From: Opisthorchis felineus
Taxonomy: Eukaryota; Platyhelminthes; Trematoda; Opisthorchiida; Opisthorchiidae
Assembly (NCBI GenBank): GCA_004794785.1
Contig: SJOL01009743.1
Location: forward strand, 484,670 to 548,669
Length of the DNA stretch: 64,000 nucleotides
Direction of reading: 5' to 3'
The notes below the pieces were generated by a model that searched no databases, was not told where the DNA came from, and saw only the letters and a program-made list of their open reading frames with translations. Shown one piece after another: positions 27,779 through 38,844 of the stretch; the first letter of the stretch is position 1; the number at the start of each line of letters is the position of its first letter. Both the position numbers and the translations under genes were made by a program.

Positions 27779-28436
27779 GCCTTGAAAAACTGACCTGCGT
27801 TACAACAAGACACACACCAATCGCCGCCAGACAGCATCCATTAAAGCAGGGCTATCCCAGATTAGACAACGAACGCTCCGCGTTCCATAGTTCATTTAGA
27901 GCAAAGAATCAGCGACGGTCTGCAAGAAATCGTCAGTGGTGGGCTCTGACAGATTTAAAAATTCTTTACGAAGCCTTGAACGGCAACGGTCCTCCAGAAT
28001 AGGCTCACTTAAAATCGATTTTTCAGCATCCATCCATCCATATCCTAGCTTAATGACTGAAATAGGGTAGGCCTGTAATCGATCGCCGTCGTCTAATATT
28101 ATTTTGCCATCTGAACCAGAGTTCGCCTGAAATTGGGGTGTAGCTTGAAAACAGCATACCCAGAAGACTTGATCCCGGTGTCTCAACCGCTGACCAGATT
28201 ATAACCAATATTATCATTCAAGTAATAACCGTAAATGAGAAAAAGCCTCATTAAAAACTTTAAAGGTGATGTTGCTTCTAGAAAGGCCTGAAGACACCTG
28301 TAGATATTTTCGATGACTGAACAAATTGTAGAAATTGTAACGCAGCATTTATCCACCAAACGGGGTTGTATGTTAGCGAAGCATCAGCGTTGAACATTGA
28401 TGTCCTGCGGTCCATGATGAGGATGATCCTCCTGAG
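27779..28436 (-). repeat. inverted duplication, left arm, old diverged flank
   Basis: Read on the minus strand this stretch aligns, with gaps, to 37,160-37,536 on the plus strand. The best block, 28,219-28,301 against 37,201-37,283, matches at roughly 79% by eye. Further along, GCTCTAAATG and TCAGTTTTTCAAGGC are shared. The left copy has about 190 bp that the right copy lacks. An extra segment at about 28,380-28,434 resembles pieces at 50,495-50,600 and 53,130-53,230. This flank is much more diverged than the adjoining 772-bp core. Confidence 0.7.
27896..28126 (-). CDS. candidate 3'-terminal exon, unknown protein
   Basis: On the minus strand a plausible acceptor (CCCCAATTTCAG, at 28,127 and above) is followed in phase 0 by 76 open codons ending in TAA. 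The peptide starts ANSGSDGKIILDDGDRL and ends TTDDFLQTVADSLL; it is acidic, soluble-looking and without a membrane segment. The paralogous position in the right arm (37,350-37,410) reads related residues around SPFTSDDTLETL, but with an in-frame TAG at 37,363-37,365 and one extra codon, so that copy is broken. Preservation of reading between diverged copies hints that this was once coding. No family recognised. The upstream exon is unknown. Confidence 0.25.
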   Translation of the reverse strand, partial: ANSGSDGKIILDDGDRLQAYPISVIKLGYGWMDAEKSILSEPILEDRCRSRLRKEFLNLSEPTTDDFLQTVADSLL

Positions 28437-29208
28437 CATCTTTTGGTGTGTAATGTAAATGGAACACGGTTAGCGCTGTAGTCCAACAGGTGTGTCAGTG
28501 CAAATAACCGGCCTCGGTCGAATGGAAGACCTAGATCACAACAGACACATTGTTTAGTCAGTCACACAGTGAGCAAGTGCCCCCAAGTGAATAGTGTGCA
28601 AAAACAACCAGTACGTGTGGACCAATGATATGAAGGATATGAGACTGATCAACACGCACGCGTGAATCCAATTGTCTGGGTCAAACTGAAGGTAAGGACT
28701 GGAATTATTTTCGTCTTCACCACAACATTGCGTGGTCAATCGTAACATGTGTGCAATGGTTCCAACGGGTTATTTAGTCGACCAATATTGACTAGTGCAT
28801 TTTGGATGCAGTTACCGGCATTCAGAAATCCGGCTGTAACCGGCAGCTAGTGGACTCCGTCAAATGGGACACCACCTTCAAGGGCAAAGCAACCGAATTA
28901 GATGAATGAACTTGGAAAACGCGTCAGCGGTCGTTCGTTCGTCGTATAGGTGCTCTTTTCGGAAAACAACACTGAGGTGATCGATCGAATTTGGCCTCAT
29001 TCAGGAAGAAAGTCCCGTTTGAGAAGGCACTAACGCGATCTTGTCGGACGATGGATTCAGTGGATCGGGACAACTTATGTTTTACGACATCAATAGGTAG
29101 TGGAATTCACGTCGCTAGATATTCTTGGCGTTATGGTGAACTGAACGAAGGGATAAATCTCGAACGAAAAGTTAGAAAATTTCCTCGCGTTATCAACAAT
29201 AAAAGATG
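28437..29208 (-). repeat. inverted duplication, left arm core (772 bp)
   Basis: The reverse complement of this block matches 36,388-37,159 over its full 772 bp with about 21 substitutions and no insertion or deletion, roughly 97.3% by my count. In the minus-strand reading it starts CATCTTTT and ends AAAAGATG, an 8-bp inverted terminal match. Outside the core, identity drops sharply: to about 79% or less on the receptor-proximal side and to nothing recognisable on the other, where a SINE fragment begins 15 bp away. The arms are separated by 7.2 kb. Confidence 0.95.
28554..28748 (-). CDS. 64-codon frame inside left core, doubtful
   Basis: The frame starts with ATG and ends with TAA. It encodes a short hydrophilic start with an N-glycosylation-type NNS site near residue 15, then a hydrophobic stretch of about 30 residues (ISLISFISLVHTYWLFLHI). 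The right-arm copy has the same length, with five base differences that all change the amino acid. That pattern gives no sign of protein-level constraint, so this is more likely a chance frame than an exon. If real, it could be a signal-anchor or first transmembrane segment. Confidence 0.15.
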   Translation of the reverse strand: MLRLTTQCCGEDENNSSPYLQFDPDNWIHACVLISLISFISLVHTYWLFLHTIHLGALAHCVTD

Positions 29209-29223
29209 TGGTTTTCGATCTTA

Positions 29224-29292
29224 TCGGTGCCTAACTGCCATGCCACCCGAAGAAAGCACGAGGGCTGGGATACTGCCAGGTTGCCCAAGCCT
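29224..29292 (-). mobile_element. SINE body fragment
   Basis: The complement reads GGCAACCTGGCAGTATCCC, then GCCCTCGTGC, then GGTGGCATGGCAGTTAGGCAC, the 3' body of the SINE at 10,046-10,236. No tRNA-like head is present, so this is a truncated copy. It lies 15 bp outside the end of the left 772-bp core, close enough that it may have helped define a recombination boundary. Confidence 0.8.
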
Positions 29293-32200
29293 ATGTATGT
29301 GAAAGTAAAACGGAAATTTTTCATTCGAATTGTAAATATACATAGCCAGATATGGGGAACAGTTTTAGAAAATTCCCAGTTCACCCTAAAGCAAATCATG
29401 CAAATATTCCGGGAATTTGCTATTTGCTGTTCACATGAGCGGGAGTTCTTCATTACTGTTCTCCCAATATATATTCTCTACCATAGGAACACTTCGTTAT
29501 CCATTTGTCAAAACGGATAATTTTAACCTGTAAATAATGTTGATGATGTATCTGCGATCCTCAAAATGACCAGATTGCAGTGGTTGGGGATGGAAGGATA
29601 AAGAATGTCAACTTTGGTAAACTTCACTCTGGTTGGCTTTTGCACACGTCAAACGAATTCAAACTTGAAGACTGTAACAGATCGTCATGCACGAAAAAGA
29701 CTTCAGATGCCAAAACTGGAACACGCAGTAGTGCAAATAAACGACCAGAAACAAGATTCTCTCAATTGCGCAAAACTCTGTTTTTTATCCCTGACAAGGA
29801 GGATTTTCATCGAGAAACAAGTGAACCGTGATTGAATTACCGTTCTAGTGTTTCTTCCATCTCAATGAGTGTGAATCAATCGTATAGAAATATTTTTCAT
29901 TCCGAGAATTTCAAACCCAAATGTGGTTGGGATGTTTCGAATTGTTTTCCAGTTTGAACGTATGGCACAAATATAACTATTGTTGACTATCGCTTCCACG
30001 GTGCTGTTCACCTAGATATACTGGGTTGCCAGTGTCGCTTCATGGTATCAGACAATCTTGACAGTGTATTTCCGTGTCCCGTTTGGTTGTTTTTTTAAAG
30101 ATGGAAACTTCGTTTTGGTTACTATGGACTTTCTTATTCGTGGACAATAGAAATATATCAATTTATGTTTCATGTGTACTGGGCTCCATGCTACGGGTAC
30201 CGGTCAGTTGACCATGTATATGTGGGCGATCAACAAAGAAAAACAAGGGCCCCACCCGAGAAGTCGTTACACGTACAGCCTGTCAATCACAGTTTGTGCG
30301 ACTGCATGGTCGGAGGATGAATTGCACCTTATCCCGTCTATACAGACATTCAACAAGTTGCTAAGCAGCCACGTGCAAGTAGGCGGCATTTGTGGACCAC
30401 CAATCAATCGAAGATTGTTTGCTGATCTCCCTATAGGTTTGTGAGTTGCATGAGACTTCTGCACGCGTTTCAGTTTTAACTGGCTTCATTAGTGCTTTTA
30501 AATTCAGATTTGAGGCATCACAAATCTTTTCACTACCTAATTGAGCACACAAACGCGGTGGTGCATGAATTGTGTGATCGAGTGGTTATTTGCACTAAAC
30601 ATATTGTTCAAATCAGCCGGAGCTGTTACGTAAGCGGTGGAAACAACTAGGATCGTAGACTATAACGTGAAAAGCCTTTACCGCTCGAAGTACTGCTCAT
30701 ACGGTTAAGCAAAGATTTAACTGTACAATGTGTATTCACAGTGCTGGTCCACACAGTGCTCACCCGCTGTTAACGTGGGCACTCCGGCCAATCTAAACCA
30801 CGAAAATCAGCTAACATGAGTTTCGCTCCTATCAAAGTTCTCAAAATGGGCACGTTACCAATCCGTCACCAGGGCACCAGGGTGATATTTATTACCAACA
30901 CTGCATAAATGATTTTGGTTGGCTAATGCATGCTGCCGGCTTAGTGGCAACGCACACTCATGGCCGAGTGAATATCCCAACCTGAACTCCTGGCACCGCG
31001 AAACATATTCATTGCTGCTGAAGTTAAAATTGATGCGATTTGCGCTTTCTCTCTTTGAAGCAGGAAGACGGAATTCTTTTCAGATGTGTGAATAAATGGT
31101 TGATCTTGTGAAACGCTTGGCGTTTTAGACCCTATGTCCTCCCCTTAAAGGAGCGCAAAAAATACGAAAATCCGTTATTTCGCTCGCGTTGTTCTGCTGT
31201 TCTCGCGCGACAGCTGACAAACTGATAACATAGTGATCCGTAGACGAGTCTCCTGACGCCCGCTCCCATGTACAAAAGAACTCACTATCGAACGATATTT
31301 ACACCTGCTTATATAACTAGATTCTGCTTGGGATAGTACATTTTCATGGTGATAACTGACCACATGTTTGGCCGGAAGCAGCATTTCATGCAACTCGGCA
31401 TAGCACCTGGTTTAAGCACTGCTCAAATACTCATACATGGCCTACGTCCTAAAAGTCTGACTACCTTAATAGTACCGCAGACTATCAGCTATATCTCAAC
31501 CTTCCCTAACTCTTTATCTGAAGACCAACCCAATATCAAAACTTCCCCGGAGAGGGTCGCAAGTTCATTCCTATGGTGTTCTGTGGTTAATTTTGGTTAT
31601 GCGGCTGTGATAACTACGGTTATGTGCTAGGGTTTAAATTGGTATGCGACAATCCACTTAAATCTTTGGGTTCCAAACACATTCATGTGTTCGCTTAGCA
31701 CCCGGCGTATAATGAATTAATCTAAACCATCCTTCGCGGAGTTCCTGGGCAAGTGCTGTCTTCATTTCCCCAGGGCCGTTTCGAAACTGAGTGAAGGCAA
31801 GTTTCCCAACAATTATGACCAAATATAAACGCTCCACAATGCAGAAAACTGAATCAATTATACATCCGCTGAAAAGCTTTTCTCCATGTCAATCCGTTGA
31901 CATAATTGTTCTATACAAATATCCAAGCGCTGGACGAGGGAGTAGCAAATCTAATGGCAAATAATGGGAACATTATGGCCCCCAAAAAACAGTAGATGGC
32001 TAACCTGTGACTTCTTGTCACAAATTCTTCTAAGCATACAAAAGTTCACCGGCTACAACACGCAAAAACCTAAAGCTTCTGTTGATAGTTGATTCAAATG
32101 CTGAGGCAGCCACTGCGAGAAAGATCTTTTTGTTTTCAAAATGCACATGCCGGAGCATAACTTTTTTAAGATGGATAGGTGGATTCTATCAAACTCGCTA

Positions 32201-35200
32201 TCTTTGGTTTATTTGCTGCACAGGACTAGCGTGCCGGTTATCTCCTGTCTGGAAATCAAAGGCGTAAAGTGTTGGCAAAACGCCAAATCAGGGTACTCAG
32301 TTCAGTCGCACCTGCGTAAATATACCCCAATAACTGGACGATATCCATCGCTGAATGGTCGGCTGATATCAATTTGTCGCAGGACAAAAGTGTGTGGAGA
32401 GGATTTGTGAGTAATCAGGGTCTGAGGAGGCTTTTGCGATAATACTGTTAACCATCAGCTACTGGCTATTTGCTCCTCCGGCACTTAAACGATTACCTCA
32501 ACTACGTTTCAGAAATGTATGTTACGGCACCGATAAACAAGCAGTCGGTCTGCAATCCGCTACGATCAGCCTTGCAAACGTGTTCATAGATCACAATATA
32601 CATTGTAGCAAGACCAAAACGAAAAACGCCATGCCACTGCCCCAGCCTATTTATTTCATACCCTGTGGGGCTCAAACTCATCCAGAATAACTACTCCGCA
32701 AAATGTTTAACAAGCTCTCAGTTTTTTGGAGGACTGAATAGGCGTCGTACTGATTGCAGTACTGCTTGGCTTACTCCGGTGAAACCAACGTCTATCTGGG
32801 CAAAAATAGGTTTGCATTCTAAAAGGTTCTACTCGTACCTTAGCTTTTTCGGACGTTGATAGTTGATTCGGTTGCCTGATTGCAGCACAGTCAAGCGCAT
32901 TAATTGGGAACGTTCAAGGCTGACAACCAGAGGGCTTTGTAAATTAACTGCTTGGAGGAATATTAGGTGTAAAATTATCAGTTCATATCGTGTGCCAGAC
33001 AGCCATCCCTGAAAACTCCGTTCTTAGCCACACGAATGAATCTGGAGCAATTGAGCGACAGAAAACCGACAAAACTAGGCGAAAGGCAGATGAGGAAATA
33101 AACTGGAAAGTCATATGTGTACATAATGAGCAAGCGTTCGCTATAGCATGAGGATATTTCAGAATTTCCAACTGCTACGTCCTCCTATATGTGAAGCCAG
33201 TCTACACTGAAAGGCCCAGGTGCGCACTGCCGCTTTTCTCCAGCAAATAGAGATCAGCACTTCTCGGCTCCACTTACATTCATTCAGCTTATTTTATGGC
33301 ATGCATAAACTCTTGAACAATTCGTTAGTTCGATCCAGACAGCATTCATCTACTTCGTTGTTTTGCAAAACACGTTTACGGCACCCAGACTATCATCTGT
33401 CAGTTAAGCCGGAATTTCAGGAGTTAGTACGACGTGAGTTAATGCTAACGTTGTTGAAGTTTATTTGTTTCCATCTAATCAGATTTAATAGGAAAGGATT
33501 TAACAAACGTTCAAATGCTTTGTAGGTCAAATTGTAGGCAGCACTTCGAATTTCACATCAGTCACGTCTGTTAACCCGGAACTCAAGCGATTTACTTCGC
33601 ATGCAGGAACTAAAGTGAAACTTGACCTACCTGCAACGGCTACCCCTCTAATGTGTCAGCTTTTGTTGTTATGATCATGAGTACCAACCTTATTAAATGA
33701 TCACCGTAATTCCTGAATCAAGCAGCTCTGAAAAGTCCACCCCTCACGGTACCGGTTCACTTACTTCTGATCCAAAACTAACAAATAAATCCAAAGTTTA
33801 TAATAATATGCTTCTTAATTCAAGGAGAATTGCCTCATTGCAACACACATGCTAGCTCCTTTGAAGCAAATTGGCTCGCCTAATCCTGCAATCAGCAGAG
33901 AAAGGACTTATTTTAATATATTGGAAAACGTCCGTTGATCTGCTTGTTAGAATTAATCTAATTTTGCGAAGTTCTAGGGATACCCAATTCATTGGTATAA
34001 ATATTTGACGGGCCAACGTGGATCGCGGGATTATAAGTGAATAGAAAGTTAAATGTCAGTGGCCTCCTGAACAGTGTGCATGGTATTTCATCGAACCGCA
34101 ATTTGACGAAGCCTACGTGTGTGGCTCTCGAATCCACAATACTGAAAATGTTTGATACTACACAATCTGCGTAGTTATTACTTCGCCTAGAGACACTCTG
34201 AGATGATCACTTTGAATTACACTATCCTGAGTTGGTTGTGAGTTTCTAAGGAATCTTCAGCAGATCATTCAAACCGGGACCTGCCAATCTCTGCGAAGGA
34301 CACTTCTTTCAGACTGTGAGTGATAGCCGGACTATCAGATGTCAGATAACCTAACGAATACTCAATCCCATTACAGTGGATCGTATTTAGTATTAGTCGT
34401 GCCACTAATTAGGACTTAAGATAGGATCCGTTGTGAGAATCAAAGTTATCAGATTCCAAAGTTTGTAAATTAGTTATTCCCCTGTAGATAACCTTTAGGA
34501 ACCCAAAAGAGTTTGAACTGAATAGACACAAGTATTACTCACAGATTGCATCCCGTTCCCGCCAATTTTCCTCTCCATTCTGTTTATGAGTACTTATGTT
34601 TTTATTTATTACCTGAAATTCACCTCCGTTTTAAATATGTGTTCCACAAAACGAAGTTTGAAATAGTAGCATGCCTTTGGTGCTTTTTCATTTGAAGGTG
34701 AGAGATAATGAGACTGTGCATAGCTCGGAAGAGATACTTATACACTCCATTTTGGTCAGTATGAAAAACTTTCGATTTGAGGTTTATTCTATAGAATTCA
34801 TCGGCAGCTGGTGCTTTCAAAGTTAAATACTCCTCCACATTTGCTTTACTTACTTGCAGGAAAAAGGGCGCAAAGTTATTTTTTCGATCATTTAACGAAC
34901 GCAATGGTCTAGTTGATGGATTGATTGACTCTCTGTTTGGCAGGTAGCGATGCTGATCTCAGTATGTTGTGACTGACGTTGTAAGACAATCAAATGGCAA
35001 CTCTGATTTATCGAATTTTCACATGCGAGTTACCAGAAAATGGGAAGAAAATATACCAAAGGATGAAATTGTTGAGACGAAAAGCAGGATACTTTAACTG
35101 TTTGCTCCGTAAAACAAATAACTGTTAGAAGAAATTGCAACCGTCTCGTAAGTGGATAACATCAGCATAAGAAGTTGTTTCTGATCTGGTGACGTTTTCC

Positions 35201-36387
35201 AGTAAGGTGCATCTACTACACCACAAAATCCCCATTACCTTTAACCTTGCGATAGTAACTCTCGCAAATGAAAGACATTTGTTTATCAGATAATTGGGGA
35301 CATTAGGAAATACGTGTTTTTCATCCAACAAATTTACTCCGAGTCTGGGTAGGAGGGTGGACATTGTATGCCGGAAGCTAACACCTTTTTATTTAGCTAT
35401 TGGTGCATCCAATTTCCGCGTGGACTCCACTTCGTGGACGATCAGATGACCGATAACGTACTAGCCGTAAATTTGGATTGTTTTCAGACCGTGCAGCCCT
35501 ATATTCTCGTCCGTCGTTCTGCTGTAAATGAACCCTTCTGGACCCCTTTTTTTATTGCGCATTTTGGTGCATTTTCCAGAAGCAGGATGATAAAGAACAT
35601 ACACAATCTTACAAATCGCTCATTTACGCAGAACACATCCTCCATATTAAAATTCAGTCCGCATGTCCCAGATCCACAAATGTTTATCCGAGCACCACTT
35701 CGATTCTCGGATTTCCGGTGCCCTTGGGTGTACATTCCTCGTCTGTGACGGTTGAAAATACAGCCTCGACGAGCTTCAATAGTTGTAAAAGTGTCCCTGA
35801 AAACTTCCTTTTACACTTTATTAGGTGTAGCAGTGGCCTTTCTTCTGTAGTTTGGAGTGGGTAGTTTTCGCAACAACCGACGCAATACCATATACAGAGA
35901 TTTCTTTAAAGTTTGACCACGTGGCTGTATATCCCACATCTCTATTCCTCGTCTGTCGTTCATGGTGTTTTTGGTTCCCTTGAAGAGATTAGGGTGTTAA
36001 AATTGCCAGTTACCGAACACATATGACCTTTCGATGATAAATGCAGCCTAAAACTAAAGTAATAAAGGTTTCGATGAAAATGATTTTTTCATTCCGTCAC
36101 GTTAATTAAGTTAAATCGGGAGTGACATGAATGTGAATCAGTTAACATACGAGCCATTTTCATAAAGCAGAACAAACAGACAAGTGGGGAACCAGAATGT
36201 GCACTCTACCACTTTGTACTACCTTGTCAGATGTTCTGGAGAAGAGTCAGAACTTTCTGCTTAATGTCCACATAGAACTTTTGTCCAAGAAACAATAACT
36301 ATGCTGCCTATATCCAAGCAATCCAACTTGTACACCATTCAACCCAAGGACCAGTCGATCAAAATCATATAATATAATGGAACACTG
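29293..36387. other. spacer between the inverted arms, no supportable gene
   Basis: About 7.1 kb with only short frames. The longest, 126 codons at 35,368-35,748 on the plus strand, starts at an ATG (35,368) and ends at TGA with no family signature, and its antisense is open for 78 codons. The missing upstream exons of the receptor gene could lie here. I looked for a DRY-type motif and a conserved TM2/TM3 block on the plus strand and did not find one that I could support. Confidence 0.5.
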
Positions 36388-37159
36388 CATCGTTTATTGT
36401 TGATAGCGCGAGGAAATTTTCGAACTTTCCGTTCGAGATTTATCCCTTCGTTCAGTTCACCGTAACGCCAAGAATATCTAGCGACGTGCATTTTACTACC
36501 TATTGATGTCGTAAAACATAAGTTGTCCCGATCCACTGAATCCATCGTCCGACAAGATCGCGTTATTGCCTTCTCAAACGGGACTTTCTTCCTGAATGAG
36601 GCCAAATTCGATCGATCACCTCAGTGTTGTTTTCCGAAAAGATCACCTATACGACGAACGAACGACCGCTGACGCGTTTTCCAAGTTCATTCATCTAATT
36701 CGGTTGCTTTGCTCTTGAAGGTGGTGTCCCATTTGACGGAGTCCACTAGCTGCCGGTTACAGCCGGATAGCTGAATGCCGGTAACTGCATCCAAAATGCA
36801 CTAGTCAATATTGGTTGACTAAATAACCCGTTGGAACCATTGCACACATGTTACGATTGACCGCGCAATGTTGTGGTGATGACGAAAATAATTCCAGTCC
36901 TTACCTTCAGTTTGACCCAGACAATTGGATGCACGCGAGCGTGTTGATCAGTCTCATATCCTTCATATCATTGGTCCACACGTACTGGTTGTTTTTGCAC
37001 ATTATTCACTTGGGGGCACTTGCTCACTGTGTGACTGACTAAACAATGTGTCTGTTGTGATCTAGGTCTTCCATTCGACCGAGGCCGGTTATTTGCACTG
37101 ACGCACCTGTTGGACTACAGCGATAACCGTGTTCCATTTACATTACACACCAAAAGATG
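36388..37159 (+). repeat. inverted duplication, right arm core (772 bp)
   Basis: This is the plus-strand partner of 28,437-29,208, of identical length with about 21 substitutions. It begins CATCGTTT and ends AAAAGATG. It lies 563 bp upstream of the acceptor of the receptor exon, so it is within the presumed intron or 5' part of that gene. The right edge passes into a diverged but still paralogous flank. The left edge passes into DNA with no match to the other arm. Confidence 0.95.
36848..37042 (+). CDS. 64-codon frame inside right core, doubtful
   Basis: This is the paralogue of the frame at 28,554-28,748, with ATG start, NNS site and hydrophobic stretch retained. It lies upstream of and on the same strand as the receptor exon, so it could in principle supply an N-terminus with a first membrane segment. 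However, the hydrophobic stretch lacks the GN motif usual in TM1 of rhodopsin-class receptors, and no good donor lies at a suitable place. All five differences from the other copy alter residues, which argues against constraint. Confidence 0.15.
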   Translation: MLRLTAQCCGDDENNSSPYLQFDPDNWMHASVLISLISFISLVHTYWLFLHIIHLGALAHCVTD

Positions 37160-37536
37160 CTTAGGCAAATAAATGCCGCCTTCAATCAACTTGAAATGGC
37201 CACAGGTGTATCCAGGTCTCTCTAGAATCAGCACCACCATCAAAGGTGTTAATCAGGCTGCTTCTCATTTACGGTAGTGCTTGTGTGGATGCTGGAAAAT
37301 AACTACAAACAAGTCTGTTTCGGAGTCATGTCTCCATTCAGTCTCCTGAAATTTTCTTGAAGTAGTCACCATTCACCTCCGACGATACCCTGGAAACTCT
37401 TTCGCGGGTTGCTTACTCTAAATGCAGTGTAGAATACAGAGCCTTCACTATCTAACCTTGGTTAGTCCCACTGTAATATAAGCTTTCTCGCGATTGGTGC
37501 GTTCACGTTGTAGAGCGACTCAGTTTTTCAAGGCGC
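37160..37536 (+). repeat. inverted duplication, right arm, old diverged flank
   Basis: This stretch aligns with the minus strand of 27,779-28,434 at much lower identity than the core, with several indels. A remnant of the peptide coded at 27,896-28,126 can be read around 37,350-37,410, but it is interrupted by TAG at 37,363-37,365. The homology fades about 185 bp before the receptor exon, so the receptor exon itself is not duplicated. Confidence 0.65.
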
Positions 37537-37721
37537 ACACAAGACATTATGACACAATGATGTTCACGATACAATAACACGAGGAGACCGCGTGGTGTGT
37601 CTACGTTTGAGAATGAGATCACTTTTGATCAGTCACTTCATTGTTCTCTTCCCACAAGTGCCCTTAATTCTCTGGTTACTTAGACCTAACATGTTCCCTG
37701 CTTTTAACTTGTTCTTTTCAG

Positions 37722-38331
37722 AGACACATGGAGCAGAGAAGCTCAGCTTACCTTTGATCTGGTGCTCATCTTTACGATCTATCTCATTCCTTTATTTGTG
37801 GTCTGTGTAAGTCAGCACGTGATCACCGTACACTTGAAACAATCACAGCGGCTCCTGGTACTGATGGGACATCAGAACACCGTGGCATGGACTAGAAGAA
37901 GGCAACGATTAACCCGACTTTGTGTGCTAATGGCTGCATTATTCGTTCTGTCTTGGACCCCGAATCACATTGCAAACCTGCTCATCGGAGCATTCAAACT
38001 AAATAATGAAGCTATGGAAATCTTTCTGGATTTTTCCATGTTGATCGCGCTATCTAATGCGGTAACTGGTCCTCTTCTACTCATCGCTACCTGTTCCGTC
38101 TATCATCGATATTTGAGACACCTTTTCGCTTGTCGCGGGATATGCCCGGGGTCCAGACCTGGACTACAAACAACTACAGTGTCTATACGTTCGTCACTAA
38201 GTATCTTGTCGCAAGCAGTAAATCTTGCCGCGCTTCCCGGACGTGAAGAACATAACCCGCAACATTTAGAAGTGGCTCCACATGTTATTCACTCGGTAGC
38301 CAGTGATTTCGACAACACAAACATCGAATAA
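37722..38331 (+). CDS. rhodopsin-class GPCR, terminal exon (TM5 to C-tail)
   Basis: A strong acceptor (CTTGTTCTTTTCAG, AG at 37,720-37,721) opens a frame that starts at 37,723 with DTWSREAQLTFDL and runs 202 codons to TAA. Counting from that D, TM5 spans about 9-30 (LVLIFTIYLIPLFVV). The third intracellular loop is short and basic (TRRRQRLTR at about 57-65). TM6 spans about 65-90 with the class signature LSWTP (the W-x-P kink), and TM7 about 98-124. An intracellular tail of about 75 residues ends DNTNIE. In TM7 the usual NPxxY is replaced by GPLLL within SNAVTGPLLLIA, a marked departure that could affect activation. Such receptors sit in the plasma membrane and signal through G proteins; ligand unknown, with a neuropeptide receptor or a flatworm-specific orphan (PROF1-like) as candidates. 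TM1 to TM4 must be coded upstream and were not located. Confidence 0.85.
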
Positions 38332-38506
38332 CTTCGTTCCATTTTTGATGTCTGACCACGCAGAGTTTCTCCATGTGATTACCCATTGTTTTTTATCTCA
38401 GTTATTGTACGACCTATTCTTGTCCGTATCCAAATGTATTCATTTTGACTTTCACGTACGAGAGTACTGGCAGCTGTCAAGATCGTAACCCAGCACCATG
38501 TGAACC

Positions 38507-38512
38507 AAATAA
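38507..38512 (+). promoter_or_regulatory. polyadenylation signal AATAAA
   Basis: A canonical hexamer 176 bp after the receptor stop codon, a normal 3' UTR distance. A second AATAAA lies near 38,695 and may be an alternative site. Confidence 0.55.
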
Positions 38513-38844
38513 ATCACTTGTGGGAGTACAAACCAAGTCATAGCACACGGTGTTTTTGGTGATCCTGGTGATACTGAGTGAATTAGATTACCACCAGAAG
38601 ACAAGAAGTAGCGAGATTTTTTGCAAGCACCGGTTAACAAAACCGTTCGAATTATCAGTAGAGAGTGTTGGCTCACTGTACGTCCATCCAAAATAAATAT
38701 ACGCACTGGTGAACTGGGGAAACAACAGAACACGAAAACAATGATTTAGCAACTAATTTTTGTGAAACGTCCTTACAAATAAAAGCAAAGAATGTCAACG
38801 GACCGTAGTTTTGAGGAACAATTCAGTTTTGCGGTTCCTTGGCA

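Noticed and set aside
28991..29302. MASFRKKV... frame on the plus strand of the left core as a gene
   Set aside because: It is open in both arms, but at 97% DNA identity that is expected; it opens with TTG and runs into the SINE fragment, so it is not independent evidence.
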